DNA of 54,556 nt. Source: Symbiodinium natans (taxonomy: Eukaryota > Sar > Dinophyceae > Suessiales > Symbiodiniaceae). Below, piece by piece: positions 42,380-53,419 of the stretch; the stretch's first letter is position 1, and each line of letters opens with the position of its first letter. The notes below the pieces were generated by a model. The model searched no databases. It saw only the letters and a list, made by a program, of their open reading frames with translations, and was not told the origin of the DNA. The position numbers and the translations under genes were made by a program. The DNA lies in contig CAJNDS010000885.1 of NCBI GenBank assembly GCA_905221605.1, positions 1-54,556 on the forward strand, in the 5' to 3' direction.

Positions 42380-43140
42380 TTTTCGATGCACACCGGAAGT
42401 CAAAGCCCCGAAGGATGCGCGCTCGACCCCTGCCCCCCCCCACCAAAGCTGCATGTTGCTGCGACAAAAATGAGAAAGAGAAAGGAGGCAAAGGAAGACC
42501 AAAGGCGGCGGGATGGGGTGGGTGAAGGAGAACGACGACCTACATGCGGCGTACATGATCGTGAGGAAACCGGGCGAGCTTCCTGGGTGAAGGGCAAGGT
42601 GGGGGGAAGCCATGGGAAGCCAGTAGGCCATCCGGAACGAGGAAGAAGCAGAGGCTAGTGAGAGGGGGGCTGGAGGACACGGCCCAGACATCATTAAGCC
42701 ATGAGTGATATCGAGGCGGTGGTCCCACACGTGGCCGAGCAGTATATCATAACCAAGACGGGTCAGTGTAGTTGTTCCGGAAGGGTGGAACGAAGCACGC
42801 TTCACGCTCGGAGGTCTGCGTCTCCACGCCTTGACGAAAGACAGAGAGACAGATTGACAGATTCGTGCGAGCTGATACACACTCATCGTTGGCAGGCCGG
42901 TGGCCCTCCCATTTTCGGGAGGACTTGGCCGCATTGTGTGGCACTTTGAGGAAAGCTGCCCCAGACAGTGTCATTACAGTTCCACAACTTCTGGGCAACT
43001 TGGACCAACTACTGCGTCGTGCTTGTGCGATTGGGCAAGTGTAGCCATGTGTGTGTGTTGTACCAACGAAGACATTGGACGTGCGATTGCTGTTAGGATT
43101 GTAACATGTTGTGACACAGTGCAACAAATTCGACTCATGA
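42380..43140. other. Intronic sequence, no exon recognised
   Basis: Probably intron of the SGNH gene. The middle part of the hydrolase (between blocks III and V) should be encoded somewhere between 42.3 and 44.2 kb but was not identified. Confidence 0.4.
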
Positions 43141-43151
43141 ACATCGTCATC

Positions 43152-43250
43152 ACGGGCGCGGGCGCACGCGCGCACACGCGCTCGTGCACGTGCACGTGCG
43201 CGTGCGTGTGCCCGTGTGCGCGCGTGTGTGCATGCGTACGTGGCGGTGTG
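43152..43250. repeat. Alternating CG/TG purine-pyrimidine tract
   Basis: gcgcgcacacgcgctcgtgc-type sequence for about 100 bp, prone to Z-DNA. Confidence 0.85.
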
Positions 43251-43605
43251 AGTGCCTTGTCCCAGCCTGCCAAGACTGAGAAGGTCACGTGGAAGCTCCA
43301 TTGTTTCAGCAGTGGCCCATGTGCCATTTGGTGGACGAGCTGAGCTTAGAATGCCTGCTACATGCTGCTATTCTAGAGTCTGATCCGCTTGTGCAATGTT
43401 GACGCCAACCAATGAGGCACTGTTTGGCCAGTTTGAAGCACAAAAGACTGCGTTGGAAGCTGCCGGAACGGTACGGTGACTTTGTGGCACTTAGCGGCCC
43501 GATGCATTCTGATTGGCCAATTGGGGCGGGAGAGGGAGTGGGAGCTCCAAGAACGGAGGCCCCTAATGCAGGGGGCGGGCAGGGAGCTCCTCCCCCTAGC
43601 CCCAC

Positions 43606-44105
43606 GCAAGAAAGCAAGAAAGCAAGAAGGAAAGAAGGAAAGAAAGAAAGAAAGAAACGAAGAAAGAAAGAAACGAAGAAACGAAGAAACGAGGAAACGA
43701 GGATAAGAGGAAACGAGGAGACGAGGAGACGAGGAGACGAGGAAGCGAGGAAAAGAGGAAACGAGGAAAAGAGGAAACCCAGGAAACCAGGAAACAAGGA
43801 AACACAAAAACACAAGGAAACAAGGAAACAAGGAAACACAGAAACACATAAACAAAATTAACAGGAAACGCAAAGACACAGAATCACAGAAACACAGAAA
43901 CACAGAAGCACAGAAGCAAAGAAACAAAGAAACACAGAAACCAAGAAGCAAAAGAAACAAATACGCAAAAAAAAACCTAAAAAAACAAAGGAACAAAATA
44001 AGCAAAGAAACAAAAACAAAGAAACAGAGATACACAGAAACAAAGAAACAAAGAAGCAATGAAACAAAGAAAGAAAGACCCACAGAAACACAGAAAGAAA
44101 GTGGG
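43606..44105. repeat. 500-bp purine-rich minisatellite (gaaac/gaaag units)
   Basis: Plus strand is almost all A and G with scattered C: gaaagaaag, then gaaacgaggaaacgagg, then aacacagaaac units. Hydrophobic F/L/S/C frames on the minus strand (up to 245 codons) are artefacts. Confidence 0.95.
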
Positions 44106-44192
44106 GGCATGGAAGTCGCGGTCGGGATGCTTGCGCGTGGGGAGTAAGCCTGACGCGCCTCCCAGCTTCATGGCGAACTTCATTGTGGCAGT

Positions 44193-44316
44193 ATGGTTAT
44201 GCAGCCACCACGACTGAGGTCGCTTTCTTCGGACTCCAGACCTGTGCTTCAAGCGGATGCGCGTTGGTGGTCTGTGGATGGCATTCATCCCTCAGGGGAA
44301 GGCTACCGAAAATTAG
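44193..44316 (+). CDS. SGNH/GDSL hydrolase exon, block V
   Basis: Reads ADARWWSVDGIHPSGEGYRK followed by L: block V, with the catalytic aspartate and histidine in DGIHPS. It closes at a strong donor (aaattag|GTGAGT at 44317). Same strand as blocks I and III about 1.9 kb upstream. Together with the signal exon this makes a secreted SGNH hydrolase; a middle exon and the last exon are not identified. Confidence 0.75.
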
Positions 44317-44319
44317 GTG

Positions 44320-46740
44320 AGTGGCAACTTGTCTGGAAAATGGAAAAGCAGCGAAAGCACCAGGATCCAGTGCGACATTCAGTTCAGTCATCAGCCTTTC
44401 TTTGTTCAAGGTTGGCCCCCTTGCTCGCCAAAGTCCACAATCCACAATTGGCGGAGTAGTGGCTTTGTCCAGAAAGCTTTGGAAATTGATGCTGACAAGC
44501 CAGAACTTGCTTTGAGCAGAGAAGCGTGGAGAAGGGTGGGGGTGGTGATATCTTGACTGAGGTCCATTGTTGTTTCGATCCTCCAGTCGTGCTCGAGGTG
44601 GCAGTCCGATTTGTCGACTGCAAAATTGTCTCATAGCGTGAAGACGGCATCAGCCAGCAGGTTTTCCTGGCAGGGGCAGACTTTGTCGCAAAGAGTGGCG
44701 CCTCCCCCCCCCATACTACTGGGAACCTCTCAAACCCCAAAGCCAATTAGGGCTCAGGGATACGCTGGCGGATACGGTTTGGGATATCTCTGGTGTTGAG
44801 CCCAAATGTAACGACCCACACCTATAACACGGGGCTATCAGATGTTCATCGGTGCAAGCCATAGATAGCCAATCATAGAATTCGGAGCGGCAATTGAGCC
44901 ATTAGCGAGCTTTTGACATCTTTCCTTCCCAGGTTACCCTCTTACCTTCCACGCCGGATGGGTTCTACGGATGCAAAATTTGTGTAAAGATCCGTACTAC
45001 GTATGCCAAAACGTAAAAACCTTGCAGAGACCTGAGGATGCCCACTTGCCTTGGGCATGCGCTGAGCATGACCCTTTGTTACTGGTGGCAGATCATGGCA
45101 GATCCATGAAGATGGCGCAAGCTCGGCCATTTCCTTCTGCCTCCGAAAGGAGGCGGAGAAGCCGAGCCTGGCAGACAAACAGCTGAGCAGCAAGGGGCTG
45201 GCTCAAAGCAAAGATTCCTTGATGTAACTTTGCACAGCCAATAGGCTGTACGAGTGCATGTGATGCGGGCCCGAACACGCCACAAGCCAAAGCTTTGGTG
45301 GTGTGAAGGCCGGCATGACTTGAGTGCAGCAATTGCAGCTTCACGATTTTCCTTCAATTTGGATTCTGCGGTTGTGTGGCACTTCGACTCCTCGCTCTTC
45401 GGCCACTTGGTGGCCCGACAATCCCTGACAGAGCAGTGACCAGCTTGCTTGGCACAGGAAAAAAGCAAAGTGTTCAATCCAGGCTATGCAGTCAGGAGGT
45501 CACAAAAACTTTAATGTATGTAGCACCAGACTAGAATCGGTCGAGGCCAAGACGGAGCGACTGCAGAAGCGCATCAAGGACACGTTGGGTGTGTGCGTGC
45601 GTGGGCACGTTGCGTGACACGATGTTCAGAGCACGGATGCCAGGAGGCACAGTCATCCGGCCAGTCGGGAGTTGGTGAACTTCGCGAGCTCTTCGTCTGC
45701 AACTCTGTTCTCATCCAGGAGGCTCAGCTGAGTGAACCTTGCGACGTGTGATGCGGGCCTCGCCTGCCGATAGATTTGACAGGCGCTCTTGCTGGAAGAC
45801 GAAGTGAAGGCATCGTTTTGGTTCAACGCATCTGGAGTTGCCACCGTGCTTTGGCTGGTAATGCTGCGTGGATGCAGACCAGATAAAGTACCTCAACGAG
45901 TCCTGAAGAACCCGGAACCAGTTGCCATGGCTTGCTGAGGACTTTGTGGACATGGGTGCTGGTGTTTGGGTGGACTTTCGTACCGGGCGTTACTGCTTTT
46001 GACAAGGCTGCCGAGCACAGCTCCTTGGCTCAATCTGAGCCATGAAAAAGTAGTGGCTCGTTCTGCAGGAGTCGCTCATGTGCAGTAGCATGTGTAGCCA
46101 GATGTAGCAAGTGTAGCGACTTGAGCCATGTACAAGGCAGGGGGAGGTGGGAGGCGACAGGGGAAGAAGTGGAGTTGTGAGTTGTGAGAAGCTGGAAGCA
46201 GCCTTGTTCAGCGAGATTTGCAGCTTCTCGTGGAACCGAGATGCAAACTACTGCGGGGCTTGGGCGACAGCCTCCGGCTCGGCGGAAGCTGCGCTTCGAG
46301 TTGGTGCTCGCTGTGGTGTCTGGGATGCCGCTGCCACAGGTCCTGGCCGCGCGAATCACGGCGATCCTGGCCGTTCTCTTTCTGATCGTGAATGTTCTGA
46401 CAGTTGGGGTCTCCGCGTTTTGTCGTATGGTGCTGCTGTATTTGAAGTTATGAGTCATGAGTGCTTGCCTGGGCCGGTGCTTGACGTTTGAGGTGGTGAA
46501 TTGGCTTGCTACGATCCTCATTACCTCTGACGCCTTTGCCCAGTCCATGTTGAAGAAGGCACTTGTCAAACCCCCGCCAAAGGATAAAGAAACCAAGCCT
46601 TGGCTTGTGCACTCGGCCTGTGTACTCAGCTGGCTACAGGGCAGGCGTTGCTTGCGCCGGACGTAGCATGTTGGAGCCATCTGTAACTCGCAGGCCTGTG
46701 ACATCGACCGGCAGGCGTTGGAACCCCAGATCTAGGAGCA
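44320..46740. other. No gene recognised
   Basis: A plus-strand frame at 46184-46453 has one hydrophobic segment (ITAILAVLFLIVNVLTVGVS). A minus-strand frame (46030-46704) overlaps it. Neither can be assigned. Confidence 0.4.
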
Positions 46741-46748
46741 GAAACTTC

Positions 46749-46848
46749 CTGTTGGTTAGCAGGGAATGAGGGAATTAGGGGCCCTACAGACAACCCTTGA
46801 AGGGACCATATAGGGTACCTCATTCCCCGATTGCCTGCTAACCAACAG
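46749..46848 (+). mobile_element. Small inverted-repeat element (MITE-like), copy 1
   Basis: 100 bp. Termini are CTGTTGGTTAGCAGG... and its reverse complement (...CCTGCTAACCAACAG), with inverted similarity continuing for about 32 bases inward. No coding capacity and no obvious target-site duplication. Confidence 0.8.
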
Positions 46849-46986
46849 TATGGAGACGTCAGCTGCTCTCGCGTTTTTGCTCACTGAGGTTGGGGTTTCC
46901 AGTCGCGCAGCTGCTGGTCAAGGCCTTGCTCCTCCGAGGACGTCGCGCGCTCATTGCTGAAGTGAGGTGCAGGACGACTGAACTTA

Positions 46987-47084
46987 CTGTTGGTTAGCAG
47001 GCAATGGGGGAATGAGGTACCCTATATCATCCCTTAAAGGATGAAAAGAGGGCCCTAATTCCCTCATCGCCTGCTAACCAACAG
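46987..47084 (-). mobile_element. Small inverted-repeat element (MITE-like), copy 2, opposite orientation
   Basis: 98 bp with the same termini. Its left half matches the reverse complement of the right half of copy 1 and vice versa, so it is inverted relative to copy 1. The 138 bases between are unique. Confidence 0.8.
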
Positions 47085-47099
47085 AAAGCTGAAGGAACA

Positions 47100-47640
47100 A
47101 GACTTGACACCCCTGTGAATTCAGACACACATGCGAAGGTCCATCATCTGGTTCACGGATAGGAGGCACAAACTATCCGATCATCACATCCGCATCAACT
47201 TGCCCGCAGCAAGCGGAGGCTCAAACATGGTGTAGCTGGGATCCCACCACCGACCAAGGTTTTGTCCAATTTTGGGGGGGGTTCCTGGTGCCATGGCATT
47301 TATTCGCCCATGGATATGCCTTTTGAGCTTGTTGCCTCTTGCTTCTGGATATGTTAAACTTGGGAAGCACATCGTGAAGTATACAGAAGATCCTTGGTAC
47401 TGATGCCCTAAACATCCTACAATGCTGCTTCAACAGATGACGTTGGCCAGTTTTTTATTTTCTTTATTTTATATATCCGTTTGAACCATCAAGGAAATGG
47501 CCAAACAATTCAATCGTTCCCCTTCCTCTGTTTGTTGTTCCTAATCTTGTTCGAGAAAACGGCCAACCGTAGCGTGACATACTGCATGCCTACTAAACAG
47601 CTGAACAGCTGCGGGCCTCTCGATCCTGCAATCTTCGTTT
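47100..47640. other. No gene recognised
   Basis: Upstream flank of the thioredoxin-domain exons; a T-rich stretch lies at 47450-47480. Confidence 0.4.
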
Positions 47641-47650
47641 AGCACGCACA

Positions 47651-48264
47651 TCCCAGGAGAAGTTGAAATATGTGCTGACCCGGGAAGATCATCCACCCAT
47701 GCTTCTGGAGATCTTCTCTCCAACATGCCCGGCATGTGAAGCCTTCGCCCCACACATGTCGGGTGCCGCGGAGCGAATCAAGCAAGAAGCTCCTGGTATC
47801 AAAGTGGTCGCTGTGGATGGTACCCAGGCGGAGTCCATCATGAAGGAGCTGGGGACGCAAGAATTCCCTTCTGTGTTCTTCCTGGGGAGTGACAAGTCAA
47901 AGGCTCGCATGAACTACAAGGAGGCGAACTCTGCAGATGCAATCGTAAGCTGGACACTGAAGGTGTCTGCTCCGACGATCCAGAACATCAGTGCTGCTGA
48001 GCTGCCAAACTTGGACTCCAGCAAGCTCCCCTTTTTGGTGCTGCGATCCTCCAACATGGTGCCAGCCTTCGCGTCCCTAGCACAAGACTACAAACTAAAG
48101 TTTGATGCTTTCTGGATAAAGGTGGACACTTCGCCAGTCTCGCAGATCATGCATGCTGGTCAAGACGCGCGCAATTTCACTTGGACCGACCCTAAAGCAG
48201 ACAGCCTTGATGATGACGGTGAGCTCTTTGAAGATTTTGTCAAAGAGAACATCTTTCCAGTCTC
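47651..48264 (+). CDS. Protein disulphide isomerase-like, first thioredoxin domain (CPAC) and following b-type region
   Basis: The frame reads SQEKLKYVLTRED, then EIFSPTCPACEAFAP, a thioredoxin active site with CPAC instead of CGHC, and the cis-proline loop QEFPSVFFL. About 100 residues of b-domain-like sequence follow, without cysteine motif, ending FVKENIFPV. PDIs oxidise and isomerise disulphides in the ER. A proline between the cysteines occurs in more reducing thioredoxin-fold proteins (family knowledge). The open frame continues to 48340 but homology fades after about 48264. No signal peptide is visible, so there is an upstream exon, or this is an internal part of a longer gene. Confidence 0.75.
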
Positions 48265-48345
48265 TTGGCGGCATTTGCTCACACTCACGCAGCCAAGCCT
48301 CTTCGCATCAGGAAGTTACAGAGATGCACAGCCTTCATGAGCATC

Positions 48346-48488
48346 GCAGAACATGGCCGAGCCTCTGAAGGCGGTCATCATGCTTCCGGATGTCAAGAAG
48401 GTGTCGAGCATGCTTGATGGATTGGGGCCCGATGCGCAGTTGCTGTGGCTGGTGTTGAATTCGACCGAGGCCAGGACTCAGCACTTTT
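48346..48488 (+). CDS. Probable next exon of the PDI-like gene
   Basis: After an acceptor (catcgcag) the frame reads AEPLKAVIMLPDVKKVSSML and LLWLVLNS, resembling a non-catalytic thioredoxin-fold (b'-type) strand-helix pattern. It ends at a stop at 48488. Assignment rests on position and texture only. Confidence 0.45.
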
Positions 48489-48599
48489 AGATGCCTGCCC
48501 CCCCTCCTCCCCACCCTCAAGCAGAGCACTGCTTGAATGCTTTTCTGTGTGCTTACTTGAAAATAAAAGCAAGCTTTTTTGCCCAGATAGCGCTAATGT

Positions 48600-50360
48600 G
48601 AGGGTTAAGCTGTGGTTCTGGCGCGCGAGGCTCAGCCGGAAAGCGACAGGTCTTGCGGTGAAGAGGCTACCTGCTCGGCCGGTCCTGCGGCTGCCGGCGA
48701 TCCGACGGATGCTTTGCAGCGAGCATATGCGCCGCACAGGCGGATGTTCCAACGAGCCGTCGCAGTGGCAAGGGATCCTCGCCTGAGTTTTTTTAAAGCT
48801 TCATGCTTGACTTCCCAGGTATCGGCATGATGGGCCAGTCATGTGGATAAGCATGATAAGCACAGCCATCGCGTTGGTGCAGGAGAAGAAAGCGAAAGTC
48901 TATGGCTTGTGCATTGACATTGCCAGATGGCCGGATTGGGTTGAGAGGGAGCTCTACGCGTGGACTGCTCCGGTTCTAGTTGCGCAGCGTTTCCGGCACG
49001 GCCCGCGGTACTTCTTCGCAGATCATGGCCTCCCAGTGCCTGCTTTGAACATGAGTGGCATTCTGAAATAACCAGAACCGGAGCCAACCTCACACTAAAG
49101 GCATCAGACGACTTTCGCATATCGTGGCTGCAAGTTCTTGGCTACCGAACTGAAAGCTGCAGTAGTAGCTCAGGCCAATGCAAGGCAATTGACGGAATGG
49201 TTCAACGGTCTCCTAACGAGGACGCCCTTGTCGCTCGCTTCATGGCATGCGGCCTGCAGGTGAACAGGTTGGTACCTGCTTCGCGTACAGGAGCCCACGG
49301 CAGATGTCCGAGCGCCCTGCACCGAGTTCCTCCGTCAAGCTTTGGAGAAAGTTTGTGAACCTTGGCTTGGAGGACAGTCTCCACAAGAGGCTTTCTGTGC
49401 AGTTCAAGCTTGCAGTTCAAGGTTGCTTGTGATATTGGCAAGCATAGCATTGCAGGATGCACTTCGCGCGGAGCCAGCAACTCTGTTGTACACCTTCAAG
49501 TCCCCAGATTCTTTGTCGCAGGAGCAGGAGGCCAATAGGGTTCGTATCAAGCAGGTTCAGAAAGGGAAAATTTTATGGCTCAGCGTTTGCTTGCAGAGAT
49601 TCCGGGGTAGCCGCTCCCGTGCATTCGTGGCGCCCTTGTCATGCCGGTAGCTGCTTCTGGATTCGGAGGTTATCGACCACGAGGATGAGATGGAAGCATT
49701 GGACACGCTTGCTGGCTGGCTCAAGGAGAATTGCGAAAGGCCCACGGCAGCCTGCAACTTGTGGAGAGCTTTTCTGAAACGGATGTCGTCGGAGGCCGCC
49801 GCTCCTAGGGGCTTTGGATGTACGCCGAAACGAAGTGCCCCTGAGCCTCTATGCTGCTGCAAGTATTGGTGGCCTGACCGCCCCAAACTTGTATTTCATT
49901 GCCGGGCGCTCGGTGGTTCTTAGGCGTCAGTGCTGCAGATCTTTTCGAATGCCTTGCAATGGCTTACGATCCTGTTGTCACATACATTATTCAGATAGTT
50001 CTAGAACTCGGTATCTGAAAGGTATGGGCCCCCACTCCACGTTCCCTCCCTCCCTCACCGGAGCCTTGCATTTCTTGTCGCTGCACGTTGCTTTGAGGGG
50101 GGCGGGGGGGAAGGGGTGCTGCAACACGTACGCTGCAAAATGCAGAAGTCTCGACATATGTTGGAACACCTCCCCCACCCGGGGCGTTTTTGTTGGGGTG
50201 GTGGGAAAGGCGCTTCCACCCGCCAGGTCTTTCTTTTCTTGAGGTGCTGTGTGCGAAGGTAGGCTCTGGAGTACTTGTAGCAAGGCCGCGACCCCACCCC
50301 CAGCTCAGGGTGTGACGCCCTGAGCATGCAGCATTTTTCGGAGTGTTCTTAAGTCGTTAC
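48600..50360. other. Possible further exons, none assigned
   Basis: Plus-strand frames at 48841-49071 (EKKAKVYGLCIDIARWPDWV), 49342-49650 and 49690-49923 could hold b-type domain exons of the PDI-like gene. No splice model was convincing. A G-rich run lies at 50095-50115. Confidence 0.35.
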
Positions 50361-50362
50361 CA

Positions 50363-51184
50363 TTGTGCGCAGTGCAGTTCGCGACGCTCCTGAGCCTGAT
50401 GTTGCAGGGGCTTGAGAAGACTTGCCAGTTTGGTCAGGGCATGTCCTTGGCATTGTCAAATAGTACCGAGGAGAGCGATCAAGGCAAACCTTCCATGGGA
50501 GTGAGGTGGGCGGGCGAGGTCAGTGAGCACCTAGATCGAGCGTCACGGATACCCGACGATCCGATTGGGCAGCGAGAGGGTGTCCTCACAAAGGGCTTGC
50601 GGGGCATCATCCAGTGGGTTCTGGCAAAGGCAAGGCCGCTGCCCTCGCTGAAGTTGCCAAGTAATCCAGACTTGTCAAAGTTCAGTGCTTCGACCTCTTC
50701 TAGTCAAGTCGTGGACTTGGAGTCGGAGGCAGCGCTGCAGGATTTGCTGCAGAAGAACTTGACAGGTTTCGTTGAGTTCTTCTCGCCTTCGTGCGGGGCA
50801 TGCAAGAAGTTTGCACCAGTCTACGAGTCAGCGGCCAGAAAGGCACAGGCAAACATCGGGAAGCACGCTTTCGCGAGGATCGATTGCTCAACCACTCTAG
50901 GCGAACAGAGCTGCAACAGGCACGGTATTGAAGCTTATCCCTCTGTCTTCTACATGCACGGCGGGCAGATGGACAAGTATCCAGGTGGGTCAAAGCGGAA
51001 GGAGCTACTGGACTACCTTGCAACCATGACGGAGCCTGCTGTGATTGATGTCGCCAGTGAGGAGGAGAGACCGGTATCGGCCTGTTACGTACAAGGTTCC
51101 AGGCCTTCCAGGCCCTTCAGGATATTATTCATCACGTCTGATTCTTTAATCCCACAGCCGCCCGAAGGTTCTAAGTCAGTCTGA
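50363..51184 (+). CDS. PDI-like second thioredoxin domain (CGAC)
   Basis: 273-codon open frame. Residues about 115-220 form a thioredoxin domain: TGFVEFFSPSCGACKKFAPV (active site CGAC at 144-147), the acidic strand HAFARIDCSTT, cis-proline in IEAYPSVFYMHG (P193) and the closing helix. The first ~110 residues are helical and not recognised. The C-terminal part after residue ~230 is probably intron read-through. Likely part of the same plus-strand gene as the domains on either side. Confidence 0.75.
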   Translation: MCAVQFATLLSLMLQGLEKTCQFGQGMSLALSNSTEESDQGKPSMGVRWAGEVSEHLDRASRIPDDPIGQREGVLTKGLRGIIQWVLAKARPLPSLKLPSNPDLSKFSASTSSSQVVDLESEAALQDLLQKNLTGFVEFFSPSCGACKKFAPVYESAARKAQANIGKHAFARIDCSTTLGEQSCNRHGIEAYPSVFYMHGGQMDKYPGGSKRKELLDYLATMTEPAVIDVASEEERPVSACYVQGSRPSRPFRILFITSDSLIPQPPEGSKSV

Positions 51185-51189
51185 TCTAA

Positions 51190-51945
51190 TCTGGATAATG
51201 CCCAGCTCGGCAAGGCTCGCCTCTTCTTCATGCCGAGGCTGTAGCCAGCTGGCTCGGCGCCCCGAAACACTGCAGTGACTAAATCGCAGAGGGGCTCATC
51301 CTCGACTTCTTTTCCTCTGAGAGTAAGCTAGAGAGCAGAGTCAACCAAAAGCAAGTTCGTGGCAATGCGACAGCTTGTTTGTCCATGGGGAGCGTCCCAG
51401 GACAAGGTTTTCTCCTGTCTGTCTACAACCTTGTTTCCTGTCGGTATTGCCGTGTCTTGCCATATTAAATTGCCATGGTTTCTCCGAGCACATTCGAGCA
51501 TGTTCGAAACTTTCGTCATACCCGGTCATGTCACGCCCATCATACCTGGCCGTATCGCCCCGTGCTTTGAGCAGCATTGCTGTTGTCTGTCATATGTAGC
51601 GGCAGTCCTGAATTGTCTTCGCGCCATTTCCCAGCTGGTGCCACGTTGTGTAACATGTTTGAAGGGCCTGCCTGTGTGGAGTGAACGTGGCTTGAGTGGT
51701 TGCATCGGTCAGGAAGCATGGGCACTTGTAAAGTCCAAGCAGATGCCAGTACTCTTATGGCGGGGCGGCGAGACAGTCAACTATACCAACGTGCAAGCAG
51801 CTGCACTGGACTGGAGGCGACATGCAAGGCTTAGCAAGCTCCAGACTCCAAACGTGCTGTGGCGGTACTTGCAAGTTTTCAGATTTCACGTGCTAGTAGA
51901 TCTGGGCAACGTTCGTGCTTGGTGCGGAGAAGTCCCAGCATTCTG
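51190..51945. other. No gene assigned
   Basis: The plus-strand frame at 51359-51946 includes AWALVKSKQMPVLLWRGGET and may hide a b-type exon. It could not be placed. Confidence 0.35.
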
Positions 51946-51949
51946 ACAG

Positions 51950-52489
51950 GACGACAACGGCAGCCTGATGCTGTTGTGGCCTGGCACAGCAAAGAAGGTG
52001 TCGAGGTATCTCCCGCACGAGTCGGATGAACCGTACTCAAGCGATTCGGTAGCCATCTGGCTTGCAGAGGAGTTCGTCAAGTCCGAGCCTGCACCAAGTA
52101 CCCAGTCCTGGCCCGTGAAGACTGTTGTTGGCACCACTTTTCGGGAGATGGTTTTTGATCCCCTGGATAAGGGCCAGCATGTCATGCTGGAGGTTTACGC
52201 CCCATGGTGTGGTCACTGCAAGAAGCTTGCGCCGGAGTATGAGAAGTTTGCGCGGAAGATGGCAGAGGAGGGGAGGGAGATTGTGGTTGCGAAGCTGAAC
52301 GGCGATGCGAACGGGATTCCGTATGGCGGCTTTGAGTACACAGGCTACCCTACGATCTTCTACTTGGCACCTGGCTCATCCGGCATTGTCAAGGTTTCGG
52401 AAAGAACTGCTGCGGATTTGATAACGTTTGTTCGCAAGAACAAAGTGCCCTCACTCGCCAAAGCCGCATCTCACAAAGAGGAGCGGGAG
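51950..52489 (+). CDS. PDI-like third thioredoxin domain (CGHC), complete exon
   Basis: Clean internal exon of 540 nt, phase 0 at both ends: acceptor ctgacag before GACGACAAC and donor gag|GTAATT at 52490. An in-frame TGA sits just upstream, so the exon must begin here. The product ends a b'-type domain (SDSVAIWLAEEFVK), then has PVKTVVGTTFREMVF and a classical a'-type active site, LEVYAPWCGHCKKLAPEYEK, cis-proline TGYPTIFYLAPG and the terminal helix. It looks catalytically intact and is the most canonical of the four domains. Confidence 0.88.
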
Positions 52490-52734
52490 GTAATTTGTCT
52501 CGAGCAGCACGGGAGTCCAATTGCCACTAGTGTACCAATCCCTGCCAGGACAGGAAGAGTCCCGACAGTCTTCTCGAGCAGTTCCAATCGGAGGACTGTT
52601 GCCAGCCTGGGCTCTAAGTTCCCCCTACTCTTCCGCATTGTCGCGTGTTTTCCCCCATGAATGCAGTCCAGATGCCATGGTGTCTTCTGGGTGTAGCTGA
52701 AGCTTCCGCATCGTCATCCCAGGCTGGAGGCGAA

Positions 52735-52910
52735 GAAAGAAGGGTAGGGGCGGAAAGAGCGGAAAGCAGAGCGGGAGGAAGAAGGAGGGGGACGAGGGGA
52801 GAGGTGGTGGAGGAGGAGGAGGAGGAGGAGGAGGAGGAGGAGGAGGAGGAGGAGGAGGAGGAGGAGGAGGAGGAGGAGGAGGAGGAGGAGGAGGAGGAGG
52901 AGGAGGATGA
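52735..52910. repeat. (GGA)n/(GAG)n microsatellite
   Basis: Near-perfect gaggaggag from 52805 to 52908 with a looser A/G-rich lead-in. Poly-E, poly-P, poly-S and poly-L frames are artefacts. Confidence 0.95.
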
Positions 52911-53280
52911 GGCAAACTGCGGTGTGAGGGCAGAGGGGAGGGAACCAGAAAAGGAAGGAGCTACCACAAACGTGGAAGTTGGGCTTGAGCTGAGATTGAA
53001 TGGTCCTCGCCAGCACCTTCAACAAACGCAGTGCCAAAATGTGTTGGTCATCTTTCCCTGTTGCATTTCGTGTTCAGTCCTGCTCATTTTGTTCTGACTT
53101 CATGACCAGGTTGTGCTTTGGCAGCCGCATGTCACGTTCAGACCAACATGCCAAGCTAGCCTCAAGCATAAACCCATGAATTCAAGGGATCTTCCTCCGA
53201 CGATTTCCCGCGCCTGCCTCGCGTGACCGTTCAAGTTCCATTGCTGCGTTTTTTTGCACGCTGTCTGAAGATGTGCGTCG

Positions 53281-53403
53281 CTGCCTGAGGACATCCCTGT
53301 GCCACAAACATCTCCGGTGCTGACCGTGGTGCTGAAGAACTTCATTCAGACGGTTTTCAGCGACAACCGCAAGTGTATCCTAATGGTGTATGTCCCTTGG
53401 CCC
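53281..53403 (+). pseudogene. PDI-like fourth thioredoxin domain, N-terminal exon with destroyed active site
   Basis: The frame reads LPEDIPVPQTSPVLTVVLKN and FIQTVFSDN, then ILMVYVPW, exactly where a PDI would continue CGHCKK. Here the codons are CCC TGA CAC TTC (53401-53412), so both cysteines are lost and a stop is present. The rest of the domain is preserved about 0.9 kb downstream. Confidence 0.7.
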
Positions 53404-53419
53404 TGACACTTCAAATTCT

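Noticed and set aside
43306-44288. Hydrophobic minus-strand frames of 100-245 codons resembling membrane proteins
   Set aside because: F/L/S/C runs are the complement of the purine-rich minisatellite.
52614-53097. Poly-Glu, poly-Pro, poly-Ser and poly-Leu frames
   Set aside because: Translation of the (GGA)n microsatellite in an intron of the PDI-like gene.
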